64,000 bases of DNA from a bacterium (GTDB lineage Bacteria; Chloroflexota; Anaerolineae; Caldilineales; Caldilineaceae): contig WGMT01000019.1 of assembly GCA_016124945.1 (NCBI GenBank), forward strand, positions 1-64,000, written 5' to 3'. The position numbers and the translations under genes are program-made. Of this stretch, positions 52,942 through 63,585 are shown one piece after another. The notes beneath the pieces were generated by a model. The model saw only the letters and a list, made by a program, of their open reading frames with translations, searched no databases and had not been told where the DNA came from. Positions within the stretch are counted from its first letter, which is position 1. Each line of letters starts with the position of its first letter.

Positions 52942-54924
52942 ATGGGCATCGCCTCAGATATCGCGATTATTGTTGTGGCCGGGTTGATTGGAGGTCTGAT
53001 CGCGCAACGGCTCCATCAGCCGCTGATCCTGGGCTATATTCTGACAGGGCTCATTGTAGGGCCACATACCGGCGGCGTCACAGTATCTAACGTAGACGAT
53101 ATTGAATTGCTGGCCGAGATCGGTGTTGCGTTACTGCTCTTTGCGCTGGGCATTCAACTATCACTGAAGCAGTTGCGCCCTGTGCGCACGATTGCACTGA
53201 TTGGGACACCGATTCAGATCGTCCTGACTATGGGGCTGGGCCTGGGCATTGGCCGATACCTTGGCTGGAATTGGATCGATTCGATCTGGTTCGGCGCGCT
53301 GATTGCGCCGTCGAGCACGATGGTGATCCTCAAAACGCTAATGAGCCTGGGCCGCATGGGGACGCTCTCCAGCCGGATCATGGTGGGCATGTCTGTGGTA
53401 CAGGATCTGGCAGTGATCCCGCTCATGATCATCTTGCCGCAGTTGAACGATTTGGAGGCAGGGTTGCCCGCGTTGGGATGGGCGGCGTTACGGGCGGTCA
53501 TCTTCCTGGCGCTGATGGTCTTCCTGGGTACGCGGCTGATCCCAGCCCTGATGCGTCACATTGCGGCGTGGAATTCACGTGAACTCTTTTTGTTGGCGAT
53601 TACGGCGATTGGGTTGGGTATCGGCTACCTTACCTACCTCTTCGGCCTTTCATTTGCCTTTGGCGCATTCGTGGCCGGGCTGGTGTTGAGTGAATCCGAT
53701 TACAGCTACCAGGCACTCAGTGACATTGTACCGCTGCGCGATCTCTTTGGTCTGCTCTTTTTTGCCTCGGTGGGGATGTTGCTCGACCCGATCTTCTTGT
53801 ACAACAACATTGAGATCATCCTTTTGATCGTGTTGATGATTGTGGTGGGGAAGAGCTTGATCTTTGGTGTGTTGACAAGGCTTTTCGGCTATGTCAACGT
53901 GGCGCCGCTGGCGGTGGCGTTAACCATGTTTCCGATTGGGGAATTTTCGTTTGTGCTGGCAGGGGTGGGGCTGGCCAGCGGCTCTATCGGCCAGGATCTT
54001 TACGCGTTGCTCCTTGCCACAGCGGTAATGACCATGATCCTCACGCCGCTGCTAGCGCGCGCCGCTGATCCAATCTACCGGCTGAGCAAGCGCTGGTTCC
54101 GTCACGAGCCCATCGACACGTTCAACTTGCCCAAGGAAGGACTGCACAGTCACGTGGTGATTGCAGGGGCGGGGCAGGTGGGACAGTTTGTGGCCGGCGT
54201 GCTCAAGGAGTATGGACAGCACGCCGTGGTGATTGATCTTAACCAACAGCGCGTAGACGAAGCACGTCGGCGCGGGCTGGCCGCCATCTACGGCGACGCC
54301 GGCCATCCGATGGTCCTCGAAGCAGCGGGGATCGATGAGGCGCGCCTGTTGTTGGTGACGCTCCCGTCTATGGAAGCGGCGCAGGCACTGGTGGAATATG
54401 TTCATCGCCTGCGCCCCAATCTGCACATTGTGGTGCGCGCCGAAAGTGTAGAGCAGATGGAACGGCTGCACGCGCTAGGTGTCTATGAAGTGGTGCAGCC
54501 CAAGTTTGAGGCAGGGCTGGAGATCACGCGCCAGGCCATGCTGCACCTTGATCTGACACCCAGCGAGATCCAACTCTTCACCGACAGCGTACGCCATGAT
54601 CACTACGCGCCGCTCTACGACGCCCACCCCGACTATCACATGATGCATCATCTACATCAAGTCGAGCGTAGCATTGATCTAAACTGGGTGGAGTTGACAG
54701 CAGACAGCCCATTGGTAGGCCATACGCTGGCCGATTGCGCCATCCGTAGCCAGACCGGCGCATCGGTGGTGGCAATTTTCCATGAGCACAATGTGATCAC
54801 CAACCCCCCGCGCGATCATCGTTTTATGGCTGGGGAACGCGTCGGCGTGTTGGGCAACGGTGAAGAGATAACGGCATTTCGGCGGTTGGCCCAGGCACAA
54901 GCAGTTGAGCTGGAAAAGCAATAA
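52942..54924 (+). CDS. CPA2 cation:proton antiporter with TrkA-N and TrkA-C domains (KefB/YbaL-like)
   Basis: The start is the ATG at 52942, seven bases after a GGGGAAG. A protein of 660 residues. About twelve hydrophobic segments ([32 protein letters not shown], ..., [13 protein letters not shown]) form the Na+/H+-exchanger fold of the CPA2 family. A TrkA-N domain follows ([22 protein letters not shown]; Rossmann GxGxxG, NAD-binding) with VIDLNQQRV and [11 protein letters not shown]-terminal TrkA-C ([31 protein letters not shown]) completes it. It exports K+ or Na+ in exchange for protons, gated by nucleotide. It lies between UPF0182 and RarD genes. Confidence 0.92.
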   Translation: MGIASDIAIIVVAGLIGGLIAQRLHQPLILGYILTGLIVGPHTGGVTVSNVDDIELLAEIGVALLLFALGIQLSLKQLRPVRTIALIGTPIQIVLTMGLGLGIGRYLGWNWIDSIWFGALIAPSSTMVILKTLMSLGRMGTLSSRIMVGMSVVQDLAVIPLMIILPQLNDLEAGLPALGWAALRAVIFLALMVFLGTRLIPALMRHIAAWNSRELFLLAITAIGLGIGYLTYLFGLSFAFGAFVAGLVLSESDYSYQALSDIVPLRDLFGLLFFASVGMLLDPIFLYNNIEIILLIVLMIVVGKSLIFGVLTRLFGYVNVAPLAVALTMFPIGEFSFVLAGVGLASGSIGQDLYALLLATAVMTMILTPLLARAADPIYRLSKRWFRHEPIDTFNLPKEGLHSHVVIAGAGQVGQFVAGVLKEYGQHAVVIDLNQQRVDEARRRGLAAIYGDAGHPMVLEAAGIDEARLLLVTLPSMEAAQALVEYVHRLRPNLHIVVRAESVEQMERLHALGVYEVVQPKFEAGLEITRQAMLHLDLTPSEIQLFTDSVRHDHYAPLYDAHPDYHMMHHLHQVERSIDLNWVELTADSPLVGHTLADCAIRSQTGASVVAIFHEHNVITNPPRDHRFMAGERVGVLGNGEEITAFRRLAQAQAVELEKQ

Positions 54925-55050
54925 TCTACCTTTTGCCTTCCCCGCGTTTCTCACCGATAATTAGCGGTTGTCTGATCTTACATCACCGGATAGGACACAA
55001 CGGCGTAAATCGGTCGCTGTATTCTGAAGATATGCGGAAGGACTTACGCC

Positions 55051-55153
55051 CGCCGAATGAATTCGGCGTCTGACATGGGAAACCGGCTCAAGCCGGTTCT
55101 GGGAACACGATTCATCGTGTTTCCCATTTCAGCCGGCGGTTTCAACCGCTGGG
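55051..55153. repeat. Cluster of nested short hairpins (REP-like element)
   Basis: Five palindromes lie in about 100 bases: CGCCGAATGAATTCGGCG (55051-55068), AACCGGCT/AGCCGGTT, ACACGAT/ATCGTGT, an outer ATGGGAAA/TTTCCCAT (55075-55082 with 55120-55127), and an imperfect CCGGCGGT/CAACCGCTGG. This differs from the heptamer elements. The 54925-55215 gap holds no gene. Confidence 0.7.
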
Positions 55154-55215
55154 TTACGGAATAATTTTTTAATGTGCAGGATTGCGGCCTTATATCCAAA
55201 GAATCGATCGCGACC

Positions 55216-56109
55216 ATGAACAAGGGTTTTTTGTACGCGCTAGGCGCCTACCTATCCTGGGGCTTGCTCCCCATCTATTGGAAAACACTACACGAATTAC
55301 CTGCCCTGGAGATCCTTGCCCACCGCATTGTCTGGTCGCTGCTCTTCGTGGGGATCGTCCTCAGCGTACGTAAAAATTGGGGCTGGGTGCGCCAAATCAG
55401 CCGCAAAACAGCCATCACCTTTGTGGCCGTCTCATTTTTGATCAGCCTGAACTGGTACGTTTACATCTGGGCTGTCAACGCCGGCTTTGTGGTGGAAACG
55501 AGCCTGGGCTACTTCATCAACCCCCTCGTCAACGTGCTGCTGGGGGCCGTCTTTTTGGGCGAGCGGCTGCGCAAACTACAATGGACGGCCATCGGGTTGG
55601 CGGCAGCAGGTGTAATCTACTTGACCGTCAGCTACGGTTCGCTGCCGTGGATCGCATTAACACTCGCCACTTCATTCGGCCTCTACGGGCTACTCAAGAA
55701 GACGGCAGCGCTCAATTCCCTCGAAGGGCTGACGCTGGAGATGGGCTTCATCTTGCCGCTGGCAGTTGCTTACTTGATCTACCTGGGCGTCACCGGTACG
55801 GCGACTTTCCCCGACGTGGGGCTGGGCATCGAAAGCCTGATGGTAGGCGCAGGTGTGATCACGGCGATCCCCCTGCTCTGTTTCGCCTCGGCGGCGCGGC
55901 GGTTGACGTTGACGTCTTTGGGCTTAATGCAGTACATTGCACCCACTATGCAGTTCAGCCTGGGCGTCTTCCTCTACCATGAACCTTTCTCCAGCACGCA
56001 ATTGCTTGGCTTCAGCTTGATCTGGCTGGCTCTGGCCGCCTACACAACCGAAAGCATTCTGCACAATCGGCAGATGGCAAACGCCAGGTTGCAGGTTGTG
56101 GCACGCTAA
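55216..56109 (+). CDS. rarD: RarD-type EamA permease
   Basis: Start ATG at 55216 (MNKGFLYALGAYLSWGLLPIYWK, the standard RarD N-terminus); 297 residues, close to E. coli RarD (296). About ten transmembrane helices in two five-helix EamA repeats; EILAHRIVWSLLF, SLNWYVYIWAVN, VETSLGYFINPLVNVLLGAVFLGERL and LMQYIAPTMQFSLGVFLYHEPF are RarD-specific. E. coli RarD is only annotated as a putative permease, once linked to chloramphenicol sensitivity. There is no clear ribosome site; the gene starts 62 bases after a hairpin cluster. Confidence 0.92.
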   Translation: MNKGFLYALGAYLSWGLLPIYWKTLHELPALEILAHRIVWSLLFVGIVLSVRKNWGWVRQISRKTAITFVAVSFLISLNWYVYIWAVNAGFVVETSLGYFINPLVNVLLGAVFLGERLRKLQWTAIGLAAAGVIYLTVSYGSLPWIALTLATSFGLYGLLKKTAALNSLEGLTLEMGFILPLAVAYLIYLGVTGTATFPDVGLGIESLMVGAGVITAIPLLCFASAARRLTLTSLGLMQYIAPTMQFSLGVFLYHEPFSSTQLLGFSLIWLALAAYTTESILHNRQMANARLQVVAR

Positions 56110-56123
56110 AAAACAGGTGATAG

Positions 56124-57242
<1,119 letters not shown>

Positions 57243-57252
57243 AAAACGATAT

Positions 57253-57588
57253 TCATTCAAAATCTAAATTCAACCCATCCAACAGATCGCGCAGATCATC
57301 CAAACCCTGTTGCTCATCTTCCGGTGTACCGGCCAGGAGGCTGTAGCCAAAGAAGAGCGGCTGCACCGACATCATGAGTTTGTCCACCGGTTCCAGGCGC
57401 TCGCGTGCCTCGTCCATGTACTCGAAAGCCATGTCCAGCAGATCGGCAGCGGTGCGCCGGTTACTGCTCCCCTTGTCGATCTCCTCTTCGTCCAAGGTGT
57501 GCAACAGGTCCACCAGGCCCTGGCGCATCTCTACATAGGTGCGCAGCAGATGCGCGTATTGTTGGACGATCTTCGATTCTGCACTCAT
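57253..57588 (-). CDS. Small acidic helical protein
   Basis: A protein of 111 residues on the minus strand, convergent with ychF (ten bases between stops). GAAGGGA stands before the ATG. It is entirely helical and acidic (HTLDEEEIDKG, EYMDEARERLEPVDK, TPEDEQQGLDDLRDLLDGLNLDFE). It has no signal or membrane segment. I do not recognise a family and cannot assign a function. An inverted repeat lies just upstream. Confidence 0.72.
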   Translation of the reverse strand: MSAESKIVQQYAHLLRTYVEMRQGLVDLLHTLDEEEIDKGSSNRRTAADLLDMAFEYMDEARERLEPVDKLMMSVQPLFFGYSLLAGTPEDEQQGLDDLRDLLDGLNLDFE

Positions 57589-57617
57589 GGTGTAATCCCT
57601 TCGTTTGTATAGAGGTT

Positions 57618-57725
57618 CGTGATTCGTGATTCGTGGGTCAAGTTTACCGTCTCTACACTTGAATCACCCATCGTCCAGAGAAACGGCAACTGTCTCAACC
57701 CACGAATCACGAATCACGAATCACG
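57618..57725. repeat. Inverted repeat of CGTGATT units with inner stem
   Basis: The left arm CGTGATTCGTGATTCGTGGG (57618-57637) pairs with 57699-57725 (one more unit). The loop has GTTTACCGTCTCT pairing with AGAGAAACGGCAAC. It lies three bases beyond the stop of the GPH transporter (minus strand). Confidence 0.8.
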
Positions 57726-57728
57726 TTC

Positions 57729-59102
57729 TCACCCACTCCCCATCTCCTTCAATTCCCGCAAAACTTTGCCCTCATTGTAACGGAGAAAGACCACCGCAGC
57801 CACAAAACAGAGGACAAAACCGGCCACCCCGCTCAGGCGGATACCCAGATCCTGGCCTGGGTCTTTGCCCAGGGTGGTCAACGCCGCGAAGACGAGGATG
57901 CCGAAGGTCTGTCCGAATTTTTGCATCAGGGTTCGAGCCGCAAAAAACATCCCCTCTTGCTTCACCCCTGAACGCAGGGCGTCATGTTCGGCGATGTCTG
58001 CAAGGACAGCATTGGGCAGCACCGCCACAAAGCCCAAGGGGACAGCGTACAGCAAGATCACGGCGTAAGCCTGCATGGCAGGCGGCAACGGCATCTGCCC
58101 CATGAAAAAGACGCCAAGAAAGACAATGCTCATCACCACGAACGACACCACGATCAGGATCTTCTTCCCTGTCCGCCGCGCCAGAATGTTGACCACCGGG
58201 TAAAAGACAAACGACACCACCACCATTAACGTTAACAGCGTGCTCACCAGCGCCTCACCTTGCAGCAGCAACACTGTCACATAAAAGAGCAGCCCCGTCT
58301 GGATGATCGTCAAACTGGTAAAGTAGGCGAAATCGGCCACTACGTAGAAGCGAAAATGGGGATTGCGGAAAGTATGGCGCAGCGCTTCGAGCATAGGCAC
58401 CTGCGACGCAGTACTCTCGCAGTAGGCCCGCTCGTTGATGGCGAGCACCGGCACGTACATACAGATCAGGGCAATGACGGCTAGCGAGCCGATGGCGTAT
58501 TGCAGCGCCGCCAGCCGGTCGGGCACCCCAAACATCGCCTGGATCAGATCGGCCAGCACCGGCGTCTGCGCGGCGAGGATGATGCCCAACGCATAGGTAA
58601 CGCTGATCCAAGTAGAGAGGTTCAGGCGCTGATTGGCCGTATGCCCTAATTCGGGCAACAGTGCGAAGAAGGGTGTCACATAGAAGGTGAGGGCAATGTA
58701 AAAGAGCGCCTGCACCACAAACAGCCACACAATGTTCCAACCACTCATCGCCTGCACCGGCGGCACGAACATGAGCAGGCAAAAGAATGCGGTGGGCAAC
58801 GCCGCCCACTTCATAAAGGGGATGCGCCGTCCTTGCCGATGAGTGGAGCGGTCGCTCCAACTGGCGATCAGGGGATCGGTCACCGCGTCGAGTAGGCGGC
58901 CCGATGCCGCGATCAACGTAATGGCGTTGAGCACCCCCAAAAAGACGACAGTGGTGATCAGATTGGGCAGCCCAGCATTGCTAGGCGGCAAATAAAAGTA
59001 GACCAGTGCCAGACCAATAATATTGACCAGCGTCGACCAACCAAGCTGGCCCACGGCATACGCAATCTGCTTACTAAGCGGGAGCACAGGCTTTGTAGAC
59101 AT
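57729..59102 (-). CDS. GPH-type (MFS_2) sugar:cation symporter
   Basis: A protein of 457 residues with about twelve transmembrane helices. The N-terminal [17 protein letters not shown] and [28 protein letters not shown] carry the GPH/MelB-type DAxxDPxxGxxSDrt...GRRrP motif. The Asp residues there bind the coupling cation in MelB. Likely import of a glycoside, pentoside or hexuronide. No sugar enzyme flanks it on this strand, so the substrate is open. AAAAGG lies about nine bases upstream. It ends next to an inverted repeat. Confidence 0.88.
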   Translation of the reverse strand: MSTKPVLPLSKQIAYAVGQLGWSTLVNIIGLALVYFYLPPSNAGLPNLITTVVFLGVLNAITLIAASGRLLDAVTDPLIASWSDRSTHRQGRRIPFMKWAALPTAFFCLLMFVPPVQAMSGWNIVWLFVVQALFYIALTFYVTPFFALLPELGHTANQRLNLSTWISVTYALGIILAAQTPVLADLIQAMFGVPDRLAALQYAIGSLAVIALICMYVPVLAINERAYCESTASQVPMLEALRHTFRNPHFRFYVVADFAYFTSLTIIQTGLLFYVTVLLLQGEALVSTLLTLMVVVSFVFYPVVNILARRTGKKILIVVSFVVMSIVFLGVFFMGQMPLPPAMQAYAVILLYAVPLGFVAVLPNAVLADIAEHDALRSGVKQEGMFFAARTLMQKFGQTFGILVFAALTTLGKDPGQDLGIRLSGVAGFVLCFVAAVVFLRYNEGKVLRELKEMGSG

Positions 59103-59362
59103 AGTAGGCTACCTTTTGTAGGTGGAAGGGGAAGGAACCAATCGGCATATCATTATCATACGCCTATTTGCAGGTGTGTGAAAGCCAATATTTTACCAAT
59201 TTCGGTAATCCACGATTTGCCCCAATACTGATGAGGGAGCATCCTCAATGCCTACGCCGCATCAAAATGTGGCACACTGGTCAGTATTAGGTTCAACTAC
59301 GGGGCCGGTTCTTGTGCATGCAGGCCGATCTTCAGCGAAATGCCCCCGATAGAGACTCGTTG

Positions 59363-59391
59363 TTAAACAAAAGCACGCAAAATCGTATAAT
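59363..59391 (+). promoter_or_regulatory. Sigma70-type promoter for the histidine kinase
   Basis: TATAAT at 59386-59391 with TTAAAC at 59363-59368 and a 17-base spacer. The transcript would begin near 59398, 75 bases before the start codon. The rest of the 59103-59472 gap contains no gene I can support and should also hold the divergent transporter's promoter. Confidence 0.6.
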
Positions 59392-59472
59392 ACATTTTCG
59401 CGATAAAGAGTTATACTTCTTCTACACCCCGATTTGCTATTTACCTTTCCACTCGTTAAGAGAGCCTTATCG

Positions 59473-62064
59473 ATGAAAGTGCAGCCATATGGTGACACGC
59501 ACCCGAATCCAGAGGGAAAACCTGGACCGGCGATTTTTTCTTTGTCGCATTCAGGCGTTGTTCAGGATGCCAACCTTGCGGCCCTCAATCTGTGTGGGTA
59601 CACAGTGCAGGAATTACGCAGCACACAGATTTTAGATTTGCTCCACTTCCCGCCGGGCAGATCTGCACCGGCAAGCCATCTGCACGAACAATGGCAGCAT
59701 GAAACACCCCAAGATCGCCTCCTACAGCACAAAGATGGGACGTTGCTCCAGGTTTCATGGTCTACTTCACAATTAGAATACGCCGGTGCGAAGACAATAT
59801 TGGCAGTTGTGCAAAAGATCGAATCACCGACGCCGAACGTATTACAGGCCATCTTCAAGCAAAGTTTAAATGCCATCATGGTTGCCAACGAGACGGGCCG
59901 TTATACTTCCGTCAATCAGGCGGCGGCAGAGATGTTCGGCTACACAATCGACCAGATGCTTAACATGTCTGTTGCCGACATTCTTACCCCTTACCAGCCC
60001 GACGCCGCAACCCGGTACGCCGAGTACGTTATAACAGGACGAGAAATTGGCGAGTTCGAGTTTTTGCACGCCGGCGGCGAGCAGCGTATCGCCGCATACC
60101 ATGCAGTTCGGATCAGTGAAAACGCACACTTGAGCGTCCTGGCGGATGTCACAGAACACAAACGAACGCAGAAAGAGTTGCGTGAAAGCGAGGCGCGGTT
60201 ACGAGCACTTTTCCACGCCATACCGCTGCCCACGTACACCTGGCAGAAGGTAGACGACGACTTTGTGCTCACCGGCTACAATGACGTGGCAGTCTCTACC
60301 ACAAAAGGACATATAGCTTCATTGGCCGGCACCCGCGCCACAGAACTCTACCGAGACGACCCGCAAATCGTATCCGACCTACACCAGTGCTACGAGGACA
60401 GGTCTACAATCGAACGTGTTACGTCCTACGTTATGCGATCTACCGGCGAGCCCAAAACCATCAATGTACGCTATGCCTACGTCCCTGGCGATATGGTTAT
60501 GGCGCTGGTAGAAGATATCACTGAACGCAAGCAGGCAGAGGAGCTACTGCGCAAGTTGAGCCAGGTGGTTGAGCAAAGCCCAACCTCCATCATCATCACC
60601 GACGCCAACGGTGCAATCGACTACGTCAACCCCAAATTTTGCGAGCTCACAGGCTATACACTGGAAGAAGCGCTTGGTCAGAACCCGCGAATTCTAAAAT
60701 CCGGCCTGCACTCGCCTGAATTCTATGCACAGCTTTGGACAACAATAGAGTCCGGACAGACCTGGGGTGGTGAACTGCGTAATCAAAAGAAGAACGGCGA
60801 GCTTTACTGGGAATATGCATCGATTGCAGGCGTCAAAGATGCAGACGGTAACATCACCCATTATATCGCCGTAAAAGAAGACATTACCGAACAAAAACGG
60901 CTGGATGAACAGAGCACGCGGCAGGAACGCCTGGCAGCGGTTGGTCATCTGGCGGCCGGTATTGCCCATGATTTCAACAACATCCTTGGCGTCATTGTGA
61001 TCTACGCGCAAATGCTCAGCCGTTCACCAAAAATGCCGGATGGTCTCAGCGACAAAGCTACGGTGATCTACCAACAGGCGCAGCATGCGGCTCATTTGGT
61101 CCAACAGATCCTTGATTTTGGGCGGCGCGGGAATATGGAAATTCAGCCGCTTAACCTGGTGCCCCTGCTCAAGGAACAGATCAGGTTATTGCAGCGTACC
61201 CTGCCCGAAAACATCCAAATTAAACTCACCTACTCGAATAGCGAACTACTCCTTAATGCCGATCCGACGCGTATGCAGCAAATTCTTACGAATATTGCCA
61301 TCAATGCACGCGACGCCATGCCAGACGGCGGCAGGCTGCACTTCGATCTGGCAAAAGTTCACTTTGGGGCAAACGATCCGCTTCCTTATGTAGGCATGAA
61401 GTTAGGAGAATGGCTCAAGCTGTCTATCTCAGACACAGGCACGGGGATGAGCGAAGAAGTGACGGCACACCTATTTGAGCCCTTTTTTACCACAAAAGAA
61501 CGGGGACGCGGCACAGGGCTTGGTCTAGCACAGGTCTACGGCATTGTGAAGAAGCACGACGGCTTCATTGTTGTCAACAGCCGGCTTGATATGGGCAGCA
61601 CCTTTGATCTTTACTTCCCCGCACTGCCACAGTTGCAAGACAAAAAGGCCACCGTCATTGCCGATCTAGAGAAGGTTGACGGTGCATCCCACACTATTTT
61701 GCTTGTAGAAGATGACAAAGTACTACGAAAGGTACTGGGTGAACTGCTGACGGGCTGGAATTACCGCGTGATCGATGCCGAAGACGGCATGGAAGCACAA
61801 CAAATATTGGCTGACGACAGAATCATCATCGATCTGGTACTGAGCGACGTGATCATGCCCAACCTTGGCGGCATTGAGTTGGCCGGGGAGATTCGCCGAC
61901 ACTTTCCCCACCTACCCATCGTGCTCATATCCGGCCACATCGACAGTGGCGAAGCGACGAAGTTTGAAGCGTTGGGGCTACAAAGCCCGCTCCCTAAACC
62001 ACTCGATAGTGTTCTCCTTGCCAATATCCTCAACGAACAGCTCAGGCCGCCTACTACGCTATAA
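59473..62064 (+). CDS. Multi-PAS hybrid sensor histidine kinase with receiver domain
   Basis: The start is the ATG at 59473, preceded by TAAGAGAG; a TTG 39 bases earlier is less likely. A protein of 863 residues without transmembrane helices, so cytoplasmic. At least three or four PAS domains come first (AIFSLSHSGVVQDAN; NVLQAIFKQSLNAIMVANETGRY; RLRALFHAIPLPTYTW; LSQVVEQSPTSIIITDANGAIDY). HisKA has GHLAAGIAHDFNNILG with H499. HATPase has NIAINARDAMPDGG (N box), DTGTGM and GRGTGLGLAQVYG. The C-terminal receiver has VLSDVIMPNLGG with D792 as the likely phospho-acceptor. No output domain or partner regulator is visible. The stop codon is inside a perfect inverted repeat. Confidence 0.92.
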   Translation: MKVQPYGDTHPNPEGKPGPAIFSLSHSGVVQDANLAALNLCGYTVQELRSTQILDLLHFPPGRSAPASHLHEQWQHETPQDRLLQHKDGTLLQVSWSTSQLEYAGAKTILAVVQKIESPTPNVLQAIFKQSLNAIMVANETGRYTSVNQAAAEMFGYTIDQMLNMSVADILTPYQPDAATRYAEYVITGREIGEFEFLHAGGEQRIAAYHAVRISENAHLSVLADVTEHKRTQKELRESEARLRALFHAIPLPTYTWQKVDDDFVLTGYNDVAVSTTKGHIASLAGTRATELYRDDPQIVSDLHQCYEDRSTIERVTSYVMRSTGEPKTINVRYAYVPGDMVMALVEDITERKQAEELLRKLSQVVEQSPTSIIITDANGAIDYVNPKFCELTGYTLEEALGQNPRILKSGLHSPEFYAQLWTTIESGQTWGGELRNQKKNGELYWEYASIAGVKDADGNITHYIAVKEDITEQKRLDEQSTRQERLAAVGHLAAGIAHDFNNILGVIVIYAQMLSRSPKMPDGLSDKATVIYQQAQHAAHLVQQILDFGRRGNMEIQPLNLVPLLKEQIRLLQRTLPENIQIKLTYSNSELLLNADPTRMQQILTNIAINARDAMPDGGRLHFDLAKVHFGANDPLPYVGMKLGEWLKLSISDTGTGMSEEVTAHLFEPFFTTKERGRGTGLGLAQVYGIVKKHDGFIVVNSRLDMGSTFDLYFPALPQLQDKKATVIADLEKVDGASHTILLVEDDKVLRKVLGELLTGWNYRVIDAEDGMEAQQILADDRIIIDLVLSDVIMPNLGGIELAGEIRRHFPHLPIVLISGHIDSGEATKFEALGLQSPLPKPLDSVLLANILNEQLRPPTTL

Positions 62065-62126
62065 ACAAAATTTGAGGATCTGTTTTGTACGGGCGGTACA
62101 AAACAGATCCTCAAATTTTGTTTATA
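62060..62126. terminator. 31-bp perfect inverted repeat between convergent genes (bidirectional terminator)
   Basis: The 31 bases 62060-62090 and 62096-62126 are exact complements around GGGCG. The stem includes AAACAAAATTTGAGGATCTG and ends T-rich on both strands, and it takes in the TAA of the kinase gene. It should terminate both the kinase and dps. Confidence 0.85.
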
Positions 62127-62155
62127 AAGGGTGATGCAGCACTGCGCAAAGAAGA

Positions 62156-62698
62156 CTACGCCTGCAAATGGGCCTCGGCGAACCAGAGCATCTTGTCGGC
62201 CAGGGCGGTGATTTCGATGAACATGTCCGAAGTCACCAGATCGCCGGCCTCGTCGGACTGTTCGGCAGCGGCTCGTGCGCTGTTGGCATAGTGCCCCCAA
62301 CGTTCCACCACCACCTTCACCATTTCTGTACCCTGAAAGACATCAGCCGGGAATTCAGGCAGTTCCGATGTCGCCGCCGCCATGCGTGTGGTGCCCAACG
62401 CGGTGCCACCCAACGCTGTTGCCCGTTCAGCAATGGTGTCGGCAAAAGGTTCAATCGCCAACGCCATCTTGTCGAAGAGGACATGGAATTCTTCGAAGTG
62501 GATCCCCTTCACATTCCAGTGGGCCTGCTTGGTCTGGCTGTAAAGATCGGCAGTGTTGGCGAGTTGCTGGTTACACAGCGCCACCATCTGTTCACGCAGC
62601 CCGGCGTCCATGTTGTTGCTCGTAGAGTGCATTTTGCCGGTCATGGCATGCGAGCCGTTGCCATTCGCTTTGGTCTTGCTCTTTGTTTTGGTTGCCAT
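62156..62698 (-). CDS. dps: DNA-protecting ferritin-like protein Dps
   Basis: Start ATG at 62698 with AAAGGAG seven bases upstream; 180 residues. A 35-residue Lys/Gly/Asn-rich N-terminal tail, which in other Dps proteins binds DNA, precedes the ferritin core. QAHWNVKGIHFEEFHVLFDKMA contains the His/Asp/Glu ligands of the inter-subunit ferroxidase centre; the four-helix bundle continues to AEAHLQA. It oxidises Fe(II) with H2O2 and stores iron, protecting DNA in starvation or oxidative stress. It is longer than the usual 160 residues because of the N-terminal tail. Confidence 0.93.
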   Translation of the reverse strand: MATKTKSKTKANGNGSHAMTGKMHSTSNNMDAGLREQMVALCNQQLANTADLYSQTKQAHWNVKGIHFEEFHVLFDKMALAIEPFADTIAERATALGGTALGTTRMAAATSELPEFPADVFQGTEMVKVVVERWGHYANSARAAAEQSDEAGDLVTSDMFIEITALADKMLWFAEAHLQA

Positions 62699-62825
62699 TA
62701 TTCGCTCCTTTGAGTGAGTTAGGGCTGACGTAGCTCGTCCTGTAGGGTGCAACCTATTGCGCCCTTACACCCTTGAACTGCGTGAGCCCCATGAATGAAA
62801 AGTTGAACGTGTAACAAATGAAGTG

Positions 62826-63206
62826 TCAGTTCAACCGATACAAATCCAGGTGCATCGTCCCCACGCAGGGAACAATCTCAACGCGCAGATCAGCCCAATG
62901 GATAGGACAATGCGCCAGACGGCAGCAGGCGTCATCGACCAAATTGAAAAACACCGGCATCTCGTCGTATGCAAGAACTATAGCACAATCATTGAGCCGC
63001 AGGCAGTAGGATTGCGCCCACTCGCGCCCAGGATCTTCCATCCATGCCTGCAATGCTTTATGCAGCACCAACAGGTCTTTGATACGGAACTGCAAGGCAA
63101 CTCGATGCCATGTTACCTCGATCTGGCCATCAGAAAGGCGATCCACCCACTGATCACTTCCAAGTTCTGCCAGCCGATGCGTCACTTTGCGATTTAATCT
63201 ATTCAT
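62826..63206 (-). CDS. Small protein, third of a coupled trio
   Basis: A protein of 126 residues that starts at an ATGA overlap (63203-63206) with the stop of the upstream 52-residue gene, so translation is coupled and no own ribosome site is needed. It is a mixed alpha/beta sequence with VTHRLAELGSDQWVDRL, then strands (QIEVTWHRVALQFRIKDLLVLHKAL) and four Cys (SYCLRL, DDACCRLAHCP). I do not recognise a family. Likely cytoplasmic. A short imperfect hairpin (62744-62765) separates it from dps. Confidence 0.72.
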   Translation of the reverse strand: MNRLNRKVTHRLAELGSDQWVDRLSDGQIEVTWHRVALQFRIKDLLVLHKALQAWMEDPGREWAQSYCLRLNDCAIVLAYDEMPVFFNLVDDACCRLAHCPIHWADLRVEIVPCVGTMHLDLYRLN

Positions 63207-63361
63207 GATCGAATCTTTGTGGGGTGACAGAGTAATTTCTTGCTATTGGCAGCGCGCCCACACTTTTCGCAAAGATGGGTAGGCTGGTTCACCAACAACA
63301 TGAACGATTCGATCTCTTCTTTTAGCATTGACTTTCTGAGCTTACAGAGTTCCTTGCTCAT
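63203..63361 (-). CDS. 52-residue zinc-ribbon-like protein, second of a coupled trio
   Basis: A small open frame of 52 residues from the ATG at 63361, with AGGAG seven bases upstream, starting MSKELCKLRKSMLKEEIESF. It is followed by a Cys-x2-Cys pair (HLCEKCGRAANSKKLLCHP) and a third Cys, a partial zinc-ribbon pattern. It overlaps both neighbours by four bases (ATGA at 63358-63361 and 63203-63206). This tight coupling is the main reason to believe that it is a gene. Function unknown. Confidence 0.68.
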   Translation of the reverse strand: MSKELCKLRKSMLKEEIESFMLLVNQPTHLCEKCGRAANSKKLLCHPTKIRS

Positions 63362-63585
63362 CCAAGACTCCTGAAAATGAATGGGCGCTTGATGTCTGCC
63401 AACGGCAGAGCGTCCACTTTGCGCAGTGTGGACGCGGCAATTTGCACGATGAGATCAGGCAAAGACGAATTGTAGAAGGCAGTTAGCTCGGCCTGACTCC
63501 ACTGTTGGGCCAATAACTCTTTGTGGAGCGTCCGCATGAGGAAGCGGTGCTCGTATCTGTTTTGGCTCTGGGTAAACGGAGACAT
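63358..63585 (-). CDS. 75-residue protein, first of a coupled trio
   Basis: The start is the ATG at 63585, after a GAGGAT at suitable spacing; a longer upstream frame has no ribosome site. The product (MSPFTQSQNRYEHRFLMRTL...) is basic and helical, with LHKELLAQQWSQAELTAFYNS and LIVQIAASTLRKVDALPLADIKRPFIF. It ends in an ATGA overlap with the 52-residue gene. I do not recognise the family. It could be a small regulator. Confidence 0.68.
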   Translation of the reverse strand: MSPFTQSQNRYEHRFLMRTLHKELLAQQWSQAELTAFYNSSLPDLIVQIAASTLRKVDALPLADIKRPFIFRSLG

